A stretch of DNA of 64,000 bases from Spirosoma endbachense (GCF_010233585.1 NZ_CP045997.1:9164114-9228113); one strand, 5' to 3'; counted from the stretch's first letter, positions 44,450 through 51,356 are shown. The notes: generated from the letters alone by a model not told the origin. Numbers and translations are program-made.

Positions 44450-45688
44450 ATGGTTTCCCAGCCCCCAAAAACGCAGAATTACTTCGCTCCACTACTCGTC
44501 ATTGGCATCTTGTTTTCCGTATTTGGCTTTCTCACTTGGGTCAACAGCGTGCTAATTGCCTTTTTTAAACAGGTATTCAATCTAAGCACGGTAGCGTCTA
44601 ATTTAGTCGCCTTTGCCTTTTTGATCTCTTATACAGTGATGGCTGTTCCAGCATCCATCGTGTTAAAGCGGACTGGCTTCAAGAAGGGAATGTCACTGGG
44701 TTTACTAGTGATGGCCACGGGAACAGTAACGTTTGTACCCGCCGTTCGAGTGGTCTCTTACCCACTCTTTTTAATCGGTCTGTTCGTAACGGGTATCGGT
44801 ATGACCGTGCTCCAAACAGCCGCCAATCCATACGCCACTATTCTAGGCCCACGGGAGAGCGCAGCTCAACGCATCAGTTTTATGGGGATTGCCAATAAAC
44901 TGGCCGGTATTGCCAGCCAATATATTTTTGGCGGCTTACTGCTAACGGGAGCTGGTACAGTAACTGGAGCGGCTTCATTGGAGAAGATCGTGTCGCCTTA
45001 TCTAATTTTGACGGGGTTATTGGTCGGGCTGGCTGGTTTGATCCGTTTTTCGAATTTGCCCGAAGTTTCCGAAGAACAGGACGATCCATCGGCCGATGTG
45101 ACAGCAGGTACAACCGACCGATCTGAACACACCAGTATTTGGCAATTTCCTAATCTGGTGCTAGGCGTCATCACGCTGTTTTGTTATGTCGGTGCCGAAG
45201 TCATCGCCGGGGACACTATTATCAATTATGGTCGGGCACTAGGGTTTGCTAATGACGAAGCCAAATATTTCACCACCTACACACTTTATGGGCTATTAGG
45301 GGGCTATCTACTAGGTATCATTTTGATTCCTCGTTTCATCTCACAGCAGGCAGCTTTGCGTTTCGGAGCCCTTTACAGCCTAGTACTGACCATAGCTACT
45401 TTGCTCACTAGTGGTTTTCGCTCTGTGCTGTGCGTAGCGTTGATGGGTTTTGGCTTAGCTCCCATTTGGCCTGCTATCTGGCCGCTGGCGTTGAACCGGC
45501 TCGGCCGGTTTACCAAAACGGGCTCAGCCCTGTTGATCATGGGTATATCGGGTGGAGCCTTGTTACCCTTGCTGCATGGCTATTTAACCGATGTGGTTAG
45601 CCCTAAACTGGCGTATGGGCTGTTACTACCGTTGTTTGGTTTTATTTTGTACTACGCTATCTGGGGCTACAAAAAGACGAGCTGGTAG
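44450..45688 (+). CDS. FucP-type sugar MFS transporter
   Basis: 412 residues, 12 predicted transmembrane helices. NYFAPLLVIGILFSVFGFLTWVNSVLIAFFKQVFNLS and the IGMTVLQTAANPYATILGP segment are typical of L-fucose/glucose/galactose:H+ symporters of the FHS family. The Asn-Pro-Tyr motif is kept. Substrate within the sugar range is open. It precedes a partial copy of the dispersed element. Confidence 0.93.
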   Translation: MVSQPPKTQNYFAPLLVIGILFSVFGFLTWVNSVLIAFFKQVFNLSTVASNLVAFAFLISYTVMAVPASIVLKRTGFKKGMSLGLLVMATGTVTFVPAVRVVSYPLFLIGLFVTGIGMTVLQTAANPYATILGPRESAAQRISFMGIANKLAGIASQYIFGGLLLTGAGTVTGAASLEKIVSPYLILTGLLVGLAGLIRFSNLPEVSEEQDDPSADVTAGTTDRSEHTSIWQFPNLVLGVITLFCYVGAEVIAGDTIINYGRALGFANDEAKYFTTYTLYGLLGGYLLGIILIPRFISQQAALRFGALYSLVLTIATLLTSGFRSVLCVALMGFGLAPIWPAIWPLALNRLGRFTKTGSALLIMGISGGALLPLLHGYLTDVVSPKLAYGLLLPLFGFILYYAIWGYKKTSW

Positions 45689-45729
45689 AATCCTCACGAC
45701 TGCTGGCCTATCAAAGCCGAACTAACAAA

Positions 45730-45758
45730 TTCTCAAAATAGGCTCGAATTGAGCTACC
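45730..45758 (+). repeat. Dispersed palindromic element, copy 11 (partial)
   Basis: TTCTCAAAATAGGCTCGAATTGAGCTACC keeps TCTCA, GCTC and TTGAG in the usual order and orientation, 43 bp after the MFS stop. No GGGGCGTT arm follows. Confidence 0.5.
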
Positions 45759-45936
45759 TTGCTTTTTCGACAACGATTAGTCTGGTCAATAATTATATGC
45801 CACTCATATGCCGTAGAAAGGCAGTCGTCAAGCTTATTTTGAAAAATCTTTGGAGTCCCTAGCTTTGCGGAAAACGTTAACTGAGTCCTGTTAGGCACAT
45901 TCACTACGTTTGTAAACGTATTTCTAAATAGTTCAA

Positions 45937-46725
45937 ATGAAAAATTTCATATCGCTACTTACGTTATTGATTTGTATTCATTTCTCCCATGCACAGGATT
46001 TCAGTGCCTATAAAAAAGCGCTTTTTATCCAAGGTAAAGACACGTTGCGTTACAGAATATTACATCCTGAAAGTTATGACCCCGCAAAGTCATACCCTTT
46101 GGTCGTTTTCCTGCATGGGGCAGGCGCAAGAGGAAATGATAATGAACGTCAATTCATCGATGGCGGTAGTTTGTTTTTACATGATTCGGTCCGGAAAAAA
46201 TTTCCTGCTCTGGTAGTTTTGCCGCAATGTCCTGCGGACAGCATGTGGTTCAAAATTCCTCCGGGGCCGCCTTACGATACAACAGCAGCCTTTAACCATA
46301 AGATGAACACCCTGGCACTTTCAACACCAGAACGGATGGTCAAACTTTTAATGGACAGTTTAGCGGAACATAAAATTGCAGACAGAAAAAGAATTTATCT
46401 GGGCGGCACTTCACTTGGCGCCTTTGGCACTTACGATTTGATCATCCATTATCCCGGTTATTTTGCGGCTGCTTTTCCTATATGTGGGCAGGCTAACGTA
46501 GAGCTGTATCCTAAAAGAGCAGCCCATGTTCCGGTGTGGATTTTTCACGGTGCGATTGATGACGTTATTAATCCCTGGCCAGATAGGAGCCTGATAAAAG
46601 CGTTACAACAAAGCGGTGCAAAAAATGCGAAATACACAGAATATCCAGGCTTAAAACATGATATTACGGGCAACGTATTTGCCGAACCAGATTTGCTGCC
46701 GTGGTTATTTTCATTTAAAAAATGA
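45937..46725 (+). CDS. Secreted prolyl-oligopeptidase-like/phospholipase-like esterase
   Basis: 262 residues with signal peptide ending FSHAQD. PLVVFLHGAGARGNDNERQFIDGG (oxyanion region), nucleophile elbow YLGGTSLGAFGTYDL (Ser), acid in HGAIDDVINPWPD, His in PGLKHDITGNVF. This is the predicted-peptidase/dienelactone-hydrolase-like group common in Bacteroidota polysaccharide loci. It is the only gene between partial copies 11 and 12 of the element. Confidence 0.9.
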   Translation: MKNFISLLTLLICIHFSHAQDFSAYKKALFIQGKDTLRYRILHPESYDPAKSYPLVVFLHGAGARGNDNERQFIDGGSLFLHDSVRKKFPALVVLPQCPADSMWFKIPPGPPYDTTAAFNHKMNTLALSTPERMVKLLMDSLAEHKIADRKRIYLGGTSLGAFGTYDLIIHYPGYFAAAFPICGQANVELYPKRAAHVPVWIFHGAIDDVINPWPDRSLIKALQQSGAKNAKYTEYPGLKHDITGNVFAEPDLLPWLFSFKK

Positions 46726-46776
46726 AGTTCGGTAATAGGCTTACACCTGAGCCAACTATTAGTGGCTTAAAACTAT

Positions 46777-46792
46777 TCTCAAAAAAAGCTCC
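46777..46792 (+). repeat. Dispersed palindromic element, copy 12 (doubtful, 5' arm only)
   Basis: TCTCAAAAAAAGCTCC matches the 5' arm. A later TGAGACGACGG...GGGGCGCAC (46845-46876) resembles the rest of the element after a ~50-bp insertion, but that part also reads as the start of a Tat-signal protein, so only the 5' arm is claimed. Confidence 0.4.
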
Positions 46793-46843
46793 ATTTAGGA
46801 AGCAGTTAAAAAAGAACTCCATCAACTCAAATGGGAGCCTAGC

Positions 46844-46982
46844 ATGAGACGACGGGAATTTCTTAAACGGGGCGCACTTTAACCTTTACACCCTCATTGG
46901 GTTGGGCTGTTCGCCTGACCTACAAGCGTGCTCTCTGTCGCCCGACAACACACCTTGTAAAGCTAATATCAATAATGACCTG
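46844..46982 (+). pseudogene. Broken start of an exported (Tat-signal) protein gene
   Basis: ATG at 46844 gives MRRREFLKRGAL, a textbook twin-arginine signal start, then a stop. In the +1 frame the sequence continues NLYTLIGLGCSPDLQACSLSPDNTP, with a GLGC lipobox-like motif. A single-base frameshift would join them. The gene is then cut off at 46983 by the 126-bp mobile fragment. Family not identifiable from so short a piece. Confidence 0.5.
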
Positions 46983-47108
46983 CAGGGCTTTCTTATAAAA
47001 CCAGTTCTTGATTCATGAACTGAATCAATGTTAGGAATTTGTCGGCAAAGTCTTCTAGTTGAGCAACCATATTTTTGGGCTTTTTTCGCCCTAACAAGTT
47101 GATAACCA
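46983..47108 (-). mobile_element. Transposase-end fragment, inverted copy of 2-127
   Basis: Exact inverted copy of window positions 2-127, coding on the minus strand for the same tail (VINLLGRKKPKN...). Upstream of the match the frame is closed by a stop, so this is a fragment, not a complete IS. Confidence 0.75.
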
Positions 47109-47109
47109 C

Positions 47110-47224
47110 CAATCATTTTGCCTTGAAAGGGCGGTTATACCTCAAAGCCCTGCAAGCGGCTTTTGCGGAACTGGCCGTCCTCAAAAATCAACTCAGCCAA
47201 CATCCACAAATGGAGTTGGCGTAA
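47110..47224 (+). pseudogene. Second transposase-like C-terminal fragment
   Basis: Plus-strand frame TNHFALKGRLYLKALQAAFAELAVLKNQLSQHPQMELA ends at the stop 47222-47224. The long amphipathic helix resembles the tail of a transposase. It directly abuts the truncated ABC permease gene and the inverted 126-bp fragment, so it probably marks the insertion that destroyed the permease gene. Confidence 0.4.
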
Positions 47225-47226
47225 CA

Positions 47227-47835
47227 TCAGTTATAATTTTGACTGGCAATCACACCCGTGATTGTATAGTGGCCCCATTCGGTTGGGGCCACTTCTTTCC
47301 GGTTGCCTCCCAGGTAGTGCAGTCCCCGGTCAAAATAGCGAACTGTTTTACCGATTGGATTTTGAGAACCAAATAAGGTCTGAGCAACCTTGTCGGTAAT
47401 TATCATGGAATTCGGCTCATGAAGGGCCGTCCTTTTATCGCCTTTCGTCAAGTCAAAACTGAATACCTCGAAAAAGGAAGGATCTGAAAAAAAACCGCGA
47501 ATCTCCGCGGTTTTACGATTATAGATGGCATCTCCTCCAACCCCTCTCACCAACCTTGTAGCCTGTTCTACAATGGGATAGTGGTTCTTCAACTCCGCAG
47601 CCAGGGGAATCGGTGAGGTTGCATTGGGGAAGGGCGAGTTGGCGTCATCTGAAAGAAGGCGGTAAATCCGCTCCTTCTGCTGGTTAAATTGATCATACTC
47701 CTTCTGGTCGGCTAGCATCAACACGATTAACAGGCCGACAGACAGGGCTAATGCCAGGCCTAAAACATTGATCAGTGAAAACACTTTGTATTTAAGGATA
47801 TTCCTGATCGCTACGGTTAGATAATTTCCAAGCAT
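47227..47835 (-). pseudogene. N-terminal fragment of a MacB/FtsX-type ABC transporter permease
   Basis: 202 residues. MLGNYLTVAIRNILKYKVFSLINVLGLALALSVGLLIVLMLADQKEYDQF is the first transmembrane helix and start of the MacB periplasmic core domain; GGDAIYNRKTAEIRGFFSDPSFFEVFSFDLTKGDKRTALHEPNSMIITDKVAQTLFGSQNPIGKT continues it. Full-length members have about 780-800 residues with four helices; this one stops after GHYTITGVIASQNYN, next to transposase remnants. The upstream palindromes show that the regulatory region is still in place. Confidence 0.85.
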
Positions 47836-47911
47836 AAAAAGAGCGTTTATGAGCGAGATAGATGGGGGATCCTTACCAAAAAACGTTCAAGCTACCCAGG
47901 TTTAAGCGCCC

Positions 47912-47963
47912 TTATAGTATAGGGCAAACTTGGTAAGTACAAACAGTTTGCCATATACTATAA
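47912..47963. promoter_or_regulatory. Long inverted repeat upstream of the permease fragment
   Basis: 19-nt arms 47912-47930 and 47945-47963 match at 18 of 19 positions (TTATAGTATA-GGCAAACT type) with a 14-nt loop, 77 bp upstream of the permease start. Either a regulator site or a structured leader. Confidence 0.65.
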
Positions 47964-48007
47964 ATGGCTGAAATTCAGCCTATTTATATAGAAATTCACC
48001 TATCATG

Positions 48008-48035
48008 TGTCCGATTATGGACATCCTATGTCCGA
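48008..48035. promoter_or_regulatory. TGTCCG-N4-TGGACA palindrome plus extra half-site
   Basis: TGTCCGATTATGGACA (48008-48023) followed by TATGTCCGAT. It is nearly the same 16-mer as 9257-9272. Such palindromes upstream of MacB-type permease genes fit an NtrC-class activator site (inference); no clear sigma-54 promoter could be placed. Confidence 0.5.
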
Positions 48036-48105
48036 TTTAGAGCAGCCTTCCCTGTTCTCTAAATTTCGCACTTGTCACAAGGCTCACGATCGTAGTGCTG
48101 GAACT

Positions 48106-48180
48106 GTCGCAGGAAACCCTCCTATTCGAGACGGTTGAATCTTCATGACTCTGCTTCAAGAAATGGGCGTTCGGCGAGAC
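48106..48180 (+). repeat. Dispersed palindromic element, copy 13
   Basis: 5' arm GTCGCAGGAAACCCTCC, 3' arm GGGCGTTCGGCGAGAC: GTC/GAC ends and CCC/GGG pair, and the extra GC in GTCGC faces CGGCGAGAC. Centre TTCGAGACGG, then CTTCATGACTCTGCTTCAAG, close to copies 4 and 5. Confidence 0.85.
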
Positions 48181-48201
48181 AAGGTCCTATTCCAAAAGTC
48201 T

Positions 48202-48636
48202 TTAGAACACAGATATCTGTTGTAGCTCACTGGCTAAGTCATGAATCGCTGTTTGAATTTTATTGGCTTGGGCTTGGGACGCCCGTTTATTGCCTGACAC
48301 ATATTGTTGCAAAAGGTTGGGATTGATACCAGCTCTTGCAGCGATTGCCGATATTTTCAGCTCTTGGTAAAGCTCGAAGAAGGCCGCTAAATTATACTCA
48401 CATTGAAATTCGAAATCGTCAACTTGGCGGTCTTGCCAAGGCGATGCTTGTTTGCCTTCATGCGCTAAATAATCCGCAAGCAAGTTTTTTAGCTTAACCA
48501 AAATAGTTGGTACGGAGTCCGATTGGGTTGTAAATAAAAAGCTATCGGATTTAAGTTGTGCTACAAATTCCTTATGGCCCCATTCGATTCGGACAGGTAA
48601 GCAAATTTTTTGTGCTACGCTATTCATACCCACCAT
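48202..48636 (-). CDS. hicB: HicB-like antitoxin with C-terminal HTH
   Basis: 144 residues (an internal Met at residue 4 is an alternative start). The N-terminal ~75 residues form the partly degraded RNase-H-like HicB fold (LPVRIEWGHKEFVAQLKSDSFLFTTQSDSVPTILVKLKNLL). The C-terminus has an HTH (ISAIAARAGINPNLLQQYVSGNKRASQAQANKIQTAIHDLASEL) for operator binding. Its start directly abuts the HicA stop (48637), so the two are co-transcribed. It would neutralise HicA and repress the operon. Confidence 0.82.
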   Translation of the reverse strand: MVGMNSVAQKICLPVRIEWGHKEFVAQLKSDSFLFTTQSDSVPTILVKLKNLLADYLAHEGKQASPWQDRQVDDFEFQCEYNLAAFFELYQELKISAIAARAGINPNLLQQYVSGNKRASQAQANKIQTAIHDLASELQQISVF

Positions 48637-48888
48637 TTAGCTAAAAAGACGTTGCCAGGCATTCCATATAGTTCTTGGATTGAAGGCGACTTTATGAACC
48701 CTCGCTTTAAGACCTGCCGTTTGAAAAATGTCATTGAGCAGTTCGACTTTGAGCGGCTGTTCTCCTAAGTTGGGAATAGATATTAGCTTACTATGGCTAG
48801 AGTGGCTGAAAAGGAAATCACCTTCAACTTGTCTAATCTGTTGCCATCCGGCCTTTTCCAGCATTATAATCAGCATTGATGTTTTCAT
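48637..48888 (-). CDS. hicA: HicA-like toxin
   Basis: 83 residues from the Met at 48888 (MKTSMLIIMLEKAGWQQIRQVEGDFLFSHSSHSKLISIPNL), preferred over the upstream Met at 48912. The dsRNA-binding-like HicA fold is seen: LEKAGWQQIRQ, the His-containing FSHSSHSK strand in place of the usual GSHhif, ISIPNLGEQPLKVELLNDIFQTAGL. HicA proteins cleave mRNA on ribosomes. The catalytic His environment is altered compared with the textbook GSH motif, so activity is uncertain. First gene of the pair. Confidence 0.8.
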   Translation of the reverse strand: MKTSMLIIMLEKAGWQQIRQVEGDFLFSHSSHSKLISIPNLGEQPLKVELLNDIFQTAGLKARVHKVAFNPRTIWNAWQRLFS

Positions 48889-48913
48889 ATCGACGAAATG
48901 TTTACGCGACAAA

Positions 48914-48964
48914 GGTAATATTTTTATTACCCTACAAATCGGTTTGGGTAATTTTTTTATTACC
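48914..48964. promoter_or_regulatory. Two tandem palindromic operators for HicAB
   Basis: GGTAAT-N6-ATTACC occurs at 48914-48931 and again at 48947-48964, centres 33 bp apart (three helical turns), 26 bp upstream of the HicA start. Ideal sites for the HTH of HicB. Confidence 0.8.
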
Positions 48965-49045
48965 TAATTTTGTCGGCAACCAATTGGCATTCCGAATGGG
49001 TATTGCAGAGATTTAACTACGAGGGCAGAGGGAGGATGAACTTCA

Positions 49046-49108
49046 ATCTCATAAAATGCTCCCAAATGAGACGATGCAAGCTTCATGAATTCATTCGGGT
49101 TTTATGTG
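49046..49108 (+). repeat. Dispersed palindromic element, copy 14
   Basis: ATCTCATAAAATGCTCCC, CAAATGAGACGATGCAAGC, then CGGGTTTTATGTGAC. TCATAAAA faces TTTTATGTGA, so the pairing is kept although GCGTT is changed to GGTTTTAT. Inner stem AATGA/TCATT, again a compensated change. Last copy seen; none from 49.1 to 64 kb. Confidence 0.8.
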
Positions 49109-49234
49109 ACGGCGGAGAAATCCCCTAGTCTTTGCTGGACTAAACAAATTAGATCAGAAGCCGTTGCGGGGCAATTCCCGGCGGCTTGGAGTTTGGAAGG
49201 CATTAGAAACTAGCCAGGATAGCCATCATCGTGA

Positions 49235-49594
49235 TTAAGGTAGGATGTTCTTTAGAATGAGCATCCGCAACCGCCCATCATGCTGATCGCCCCACTGCCC
49301 GATGGCGCCAATAACAGGGATGAGTGATTTGCCGAAATCGGTAAGATGATATTCAACCTTGGGCGGCACAACCGGGTATATTACTTTCCCAACCAACTCG
49401 TGGCTTTCCAGTTCCTTCAACTGTACATTCAGCACGCGTCGGGAAGCACCCGGAATTTTTCGCTGCAGCTCGCTGGGCCGTTGAAATCCTTCGTTGATAA
49501 ACCACAAAAGCCGCATCTTCCATTTTCCGTACAGTACTTCGCCGATCAGGTCAAGCCCGCAGTTCAGCTCTGGTAAGATCTTTCGTTCGTACAT
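49235..49594 (-). CDS. HxlR-family transcriptional regulator
   Basis: 119 residues. LPELNCGLDLIGEVLYGKWKMRLLWFINEGFQRPSELQRKIPGASRRVLNVQLKELESHELVGKVIYP is the HxlR winged HTH; KVEYHLTDFGKSLIPV is the wing. The Cys near the N-terminus is at the usual sensing position. Divergent from a truncated SDR gene with a perfect palindrome between them. Confidence 0.93.
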   Translation of the reverse strand: MYERKILPELNCGLDLIGEVLYGKWKMRLLWFINEGFQRPSELQRKIPGASRRVLNVQLKELESHELVGKVIYPVVPPKVEYHLTDFGKSLIPVIGAIGQWGDQHDGRLRMLILKNILP

Positions 49595-49627
49595 ACCACA
49601 AAGGTAGCTATACGCCTTGGGCAGGTC

Positions 49628-49651
49628 AATAGGGATAAATTTATCCCTATT
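49628..49651. promoter_or_regulatory. 24-bp perfect palindrome, HxlR operator
   Basis: AATAGGGATAAA at 49628-49639 is followed directly by its reverse complement TTTATCCCTATT (49640-49651). It lies between the divergent HxlR (start 49594) and SDR (start 49723) genes and is the likely HxlR operator. Confidence 0.82.
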
Positions 49652-49722
49652 TGATTCGTAAGTCCGTACTTGTCAGCCCCGGCCATACACCCCAAATTTG
49701 GCCTAAACAAATCAACTAGGTT

Positions 49723-50022
49723 ATGGTCTTTACATTTGAAAACGAACTGGTGGGCAAAATCGCACTGGTAACAGGCGGCAGTAAAGGTGCGGGTAAAGCG
49801 ATCGCTGACCGCCTGTTGAAAGCGGGGGCAACGGTGATCATTACGGCAAGAAACAAGCCGGAAGACGAAACGAATGGTGTCCATTTCATGGCTGCCGATT
49901 TAAGCAAACCGGGCCGCCGGGCGGTGCTCAATAACGTCCGCAACAAGTTAGTTCTACGCGTTTTTGCCTGCGTTCGGGAAGACCGAAATTATGACAAAAA
50001 GTATACGCCCGCGCTTGTTTAG
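49723..50022 (+). pseudogene. Truncated short-chain dehydrogenase (SDR) gene
   Basis: The first ~65 residues are a standard SDR start: ELVGKIALVTGGSKGAGKAIADRLLKAGATVIITARNKP with the GxxxGxG cofactor loop, then FMAADLSKPG. After a GC-rich patch at ~49908-49924 the sequence turns into an unrelated tail (NVRNKLVLRVFACVREDRN) and stops. The Tyr-x-x-x-Lys active site is missing, so it is non-functional. IS1182 remnants follow at once. The intact ancestor was probably the HxlR target gene. Confidence 0.85.
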
Positions 50023-50030
50023 ATCATAGA

Positions 50031-50838
50031 AATCGGTCCGACCACCAGGTGATTACGCACATTCAGGCCGACTCGGCTGACCAAAAAGATTCACGCCATT
50101 TGGTAAACATAGTCGACCGAACCCGCGCTCGTTTGTCAAGTTTGAACTTATCACTTCAGTGTGTGCTAGCCGATGCGGCCGGGCCGCCGTCGCGGCTTTA
50201 GCTCAGGCGAAAACTATGCCGCCTTAGAGAATCGACATAGTGAGGTCTATATCCCTTTGTTTGGGCGTTACATTCCCGTCCGTGAGCCCTTTACGTATGA
50301 ACCTGAGAAGGATAATACCGCTGCAATCACGGAGCCATTTTACGCAATCACGGCCTTAAGATGGCCGGTGGGTATGGTAACTATCACTACATTGCCAACT
50401 TGAGTGCCTGTCAAAATTGTCCCATCAAGGAAAGTTGTTGTGGCAAACGAGATCGTAAATCACTCAGTGTGACCATGTATATTCGGGAGTATGAGCGGAT
50501 GGAAGCTCGCTTGACGAGTGCGAAAGGGAAGCGGCTGAAAAGGCGACGGAGTGCGGTGGTTGAGCCTGTAACGGTCCGCCGTCGCGGTTGGTAGTTTACT
50601 GAACTACTTTGGGATGCGTCGGGCGCCAGGCAAAGGTAAAACGAGTGCTCACAAGCGGATGGTAATGGCGGCAACAGCCTACAACCTCAAGAAGTGGCTG
50701 TTGGCAAAGCGCTGGCCTAAAGTGGTTACTCAAGTGTTGGCTTTGCAGCCAGAGGACTCTTTTTTTGCCTTTATTGGATGGGTTACTTCAAGGGCTATCT
50801 CATCCCAAAAGGGTTGTGCAACAGTCACGGACGTTTAA
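50031..50838 (+). pseudogene. IS1182-family transposase remnant, frameshifted
   Basis: Three segments in different frames together read as the second half of an IS1182-type transposase: DHQVITHIQADSADQKDSRHLVNIVDRTRARL (from 50031), GFSSGENYAALENRHSEVYIPLFGRYIPVREPF with CQNCPIKESCCGK (50196-50570) and LLNYFGMRRAPGKGKTSAHKRMVMAATAYNLKKWL (from 50594). The first half is absent. The frames are broken at ~50178 and ~50573 by GC-rich insertions that share CCGCCGTCGCGG. The right end GTTGTGCAACAG (50813-50824) looks like a terminal inverted repeat. Confidence 0.8.
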
Positions 50839-50885
50839 CTGAACGGTGATTGGGTAGAGGGAAACAAGAGAACGAGCAAGCAACG

Positions 50886-51356
50886 CTAAGTTGGTAAGCG
50901 CCAAAGCCGTCGGTCAACAGGCTGAATTTCTTGGCTGACAATTTGAATCTTTTCAAATAAACGGTGTGCCGGGTGCAAAAGCACATTATAAGATAGGGGT
51001 ACTAATACAGAGGGTACAGCAACCCCTAACTGGTCGGGTACTGCTAACCAGTCTTTCAACCAAGTTTGGGTTCGCTCGTAGGTTTCGTCTTGCCAATAAT
51101 CAGGTAATTCATTCCGCTTATAATAGTGGATGTCATCGGGCACTTCTAAAGAAAACACCCAATAAGTAGGTAAGTCCTCATAGCGAACTGCTGGAGCGTG
51201 GGCTAGGGTTTCGACTAAGCCCAACTCAGGTGTTGATGTAGCGTACAACACACCGACACCTTTGGGATTCCAGCGGCCACCGAATAACCGACTCCCCACC
51301 GCCGATAGGGGTTCCTGCCGATATTTGTCCCGGATGATGCGATAAAGAAGGCTCAT
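50886..51356 (-). CDS. RES-domain toxin
   Basis: 156 residues, the typical length. YRIIRDKYRQEPLSAVGSRLFGGRWNPKGVGVLYATSTPELGLVETLAH carries the Arg, Tyr and Glu/Ser positions of the RES fold, related to ADP-ribosyltransferases; known members degrade NAD+. The gene lies 10 bp after its Xre/ParS-type antitoxin gene. The conserved set looks complete, so the toxin is probably active. Confidence 0.9.
   Translation of the reverse strand: MSLLYRIIRDKYRQEPLSAVGSRLFGGRWNPKGVGVLYATSTPELGLVETLAHAPAVRYEDLPTYWVFSLEVPDDIHYYKRNELPDYWQDETYERTQTWLKDWLAVPDQLGVAVPSVLVPLSYNVLLHPAHRLFEKIQIVSQEIQPVDRRLWRLPT

Larger units (their letters stand above)
46726..47226. other. Remnant region: partial element, broken Tat-signal gene, IS fragments
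   Basis: No intact gene. In order: partial element (46777-46792), start of a broken exported-protein gene (46844-46982), the 126-bp inverted duplicate (46983-47108) and a second transposase-like tail (47110-47224). Several breakpoints lie within 450 bp. Confidence 0.7.
47836..48201. other. Upstream region of the truncated permease, rich in palindromes
   Basis: Holds a 19-bp-arm inverted repeat (47912-47963), a small palindrome GGCTGAAATTCAGCC (47966-47980), the TGTCCG-type palindrome (48008-48023) and element copy 13 (48106-48180). No gene. Confidence 0.65.
48889..49234. other. Gene-free stretch between HicAB and HxlR
   Basis: Holds the HicAB operators and element copy 14. The remaining ~130 bp upstream of the HxlR stop contain no gene. 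Confidence 0.6.

Noticed and set aside
46845..46876. 3' half of element copy 12 (TGAGACGACGG to GGGGCGCAC)
   Set aside because: The same bases encode a textbook Tat signal start, so the similarity to the element may be chance; only the 5' arm is kept, with low confidence.
680..49108. Dispersed palindromes as simple Rho-independent terminators
   Set aside because: No T tract, strong primary-sequence conservation, fixed orientation, and several copies lie upstream of gene starts or between divergent genes.
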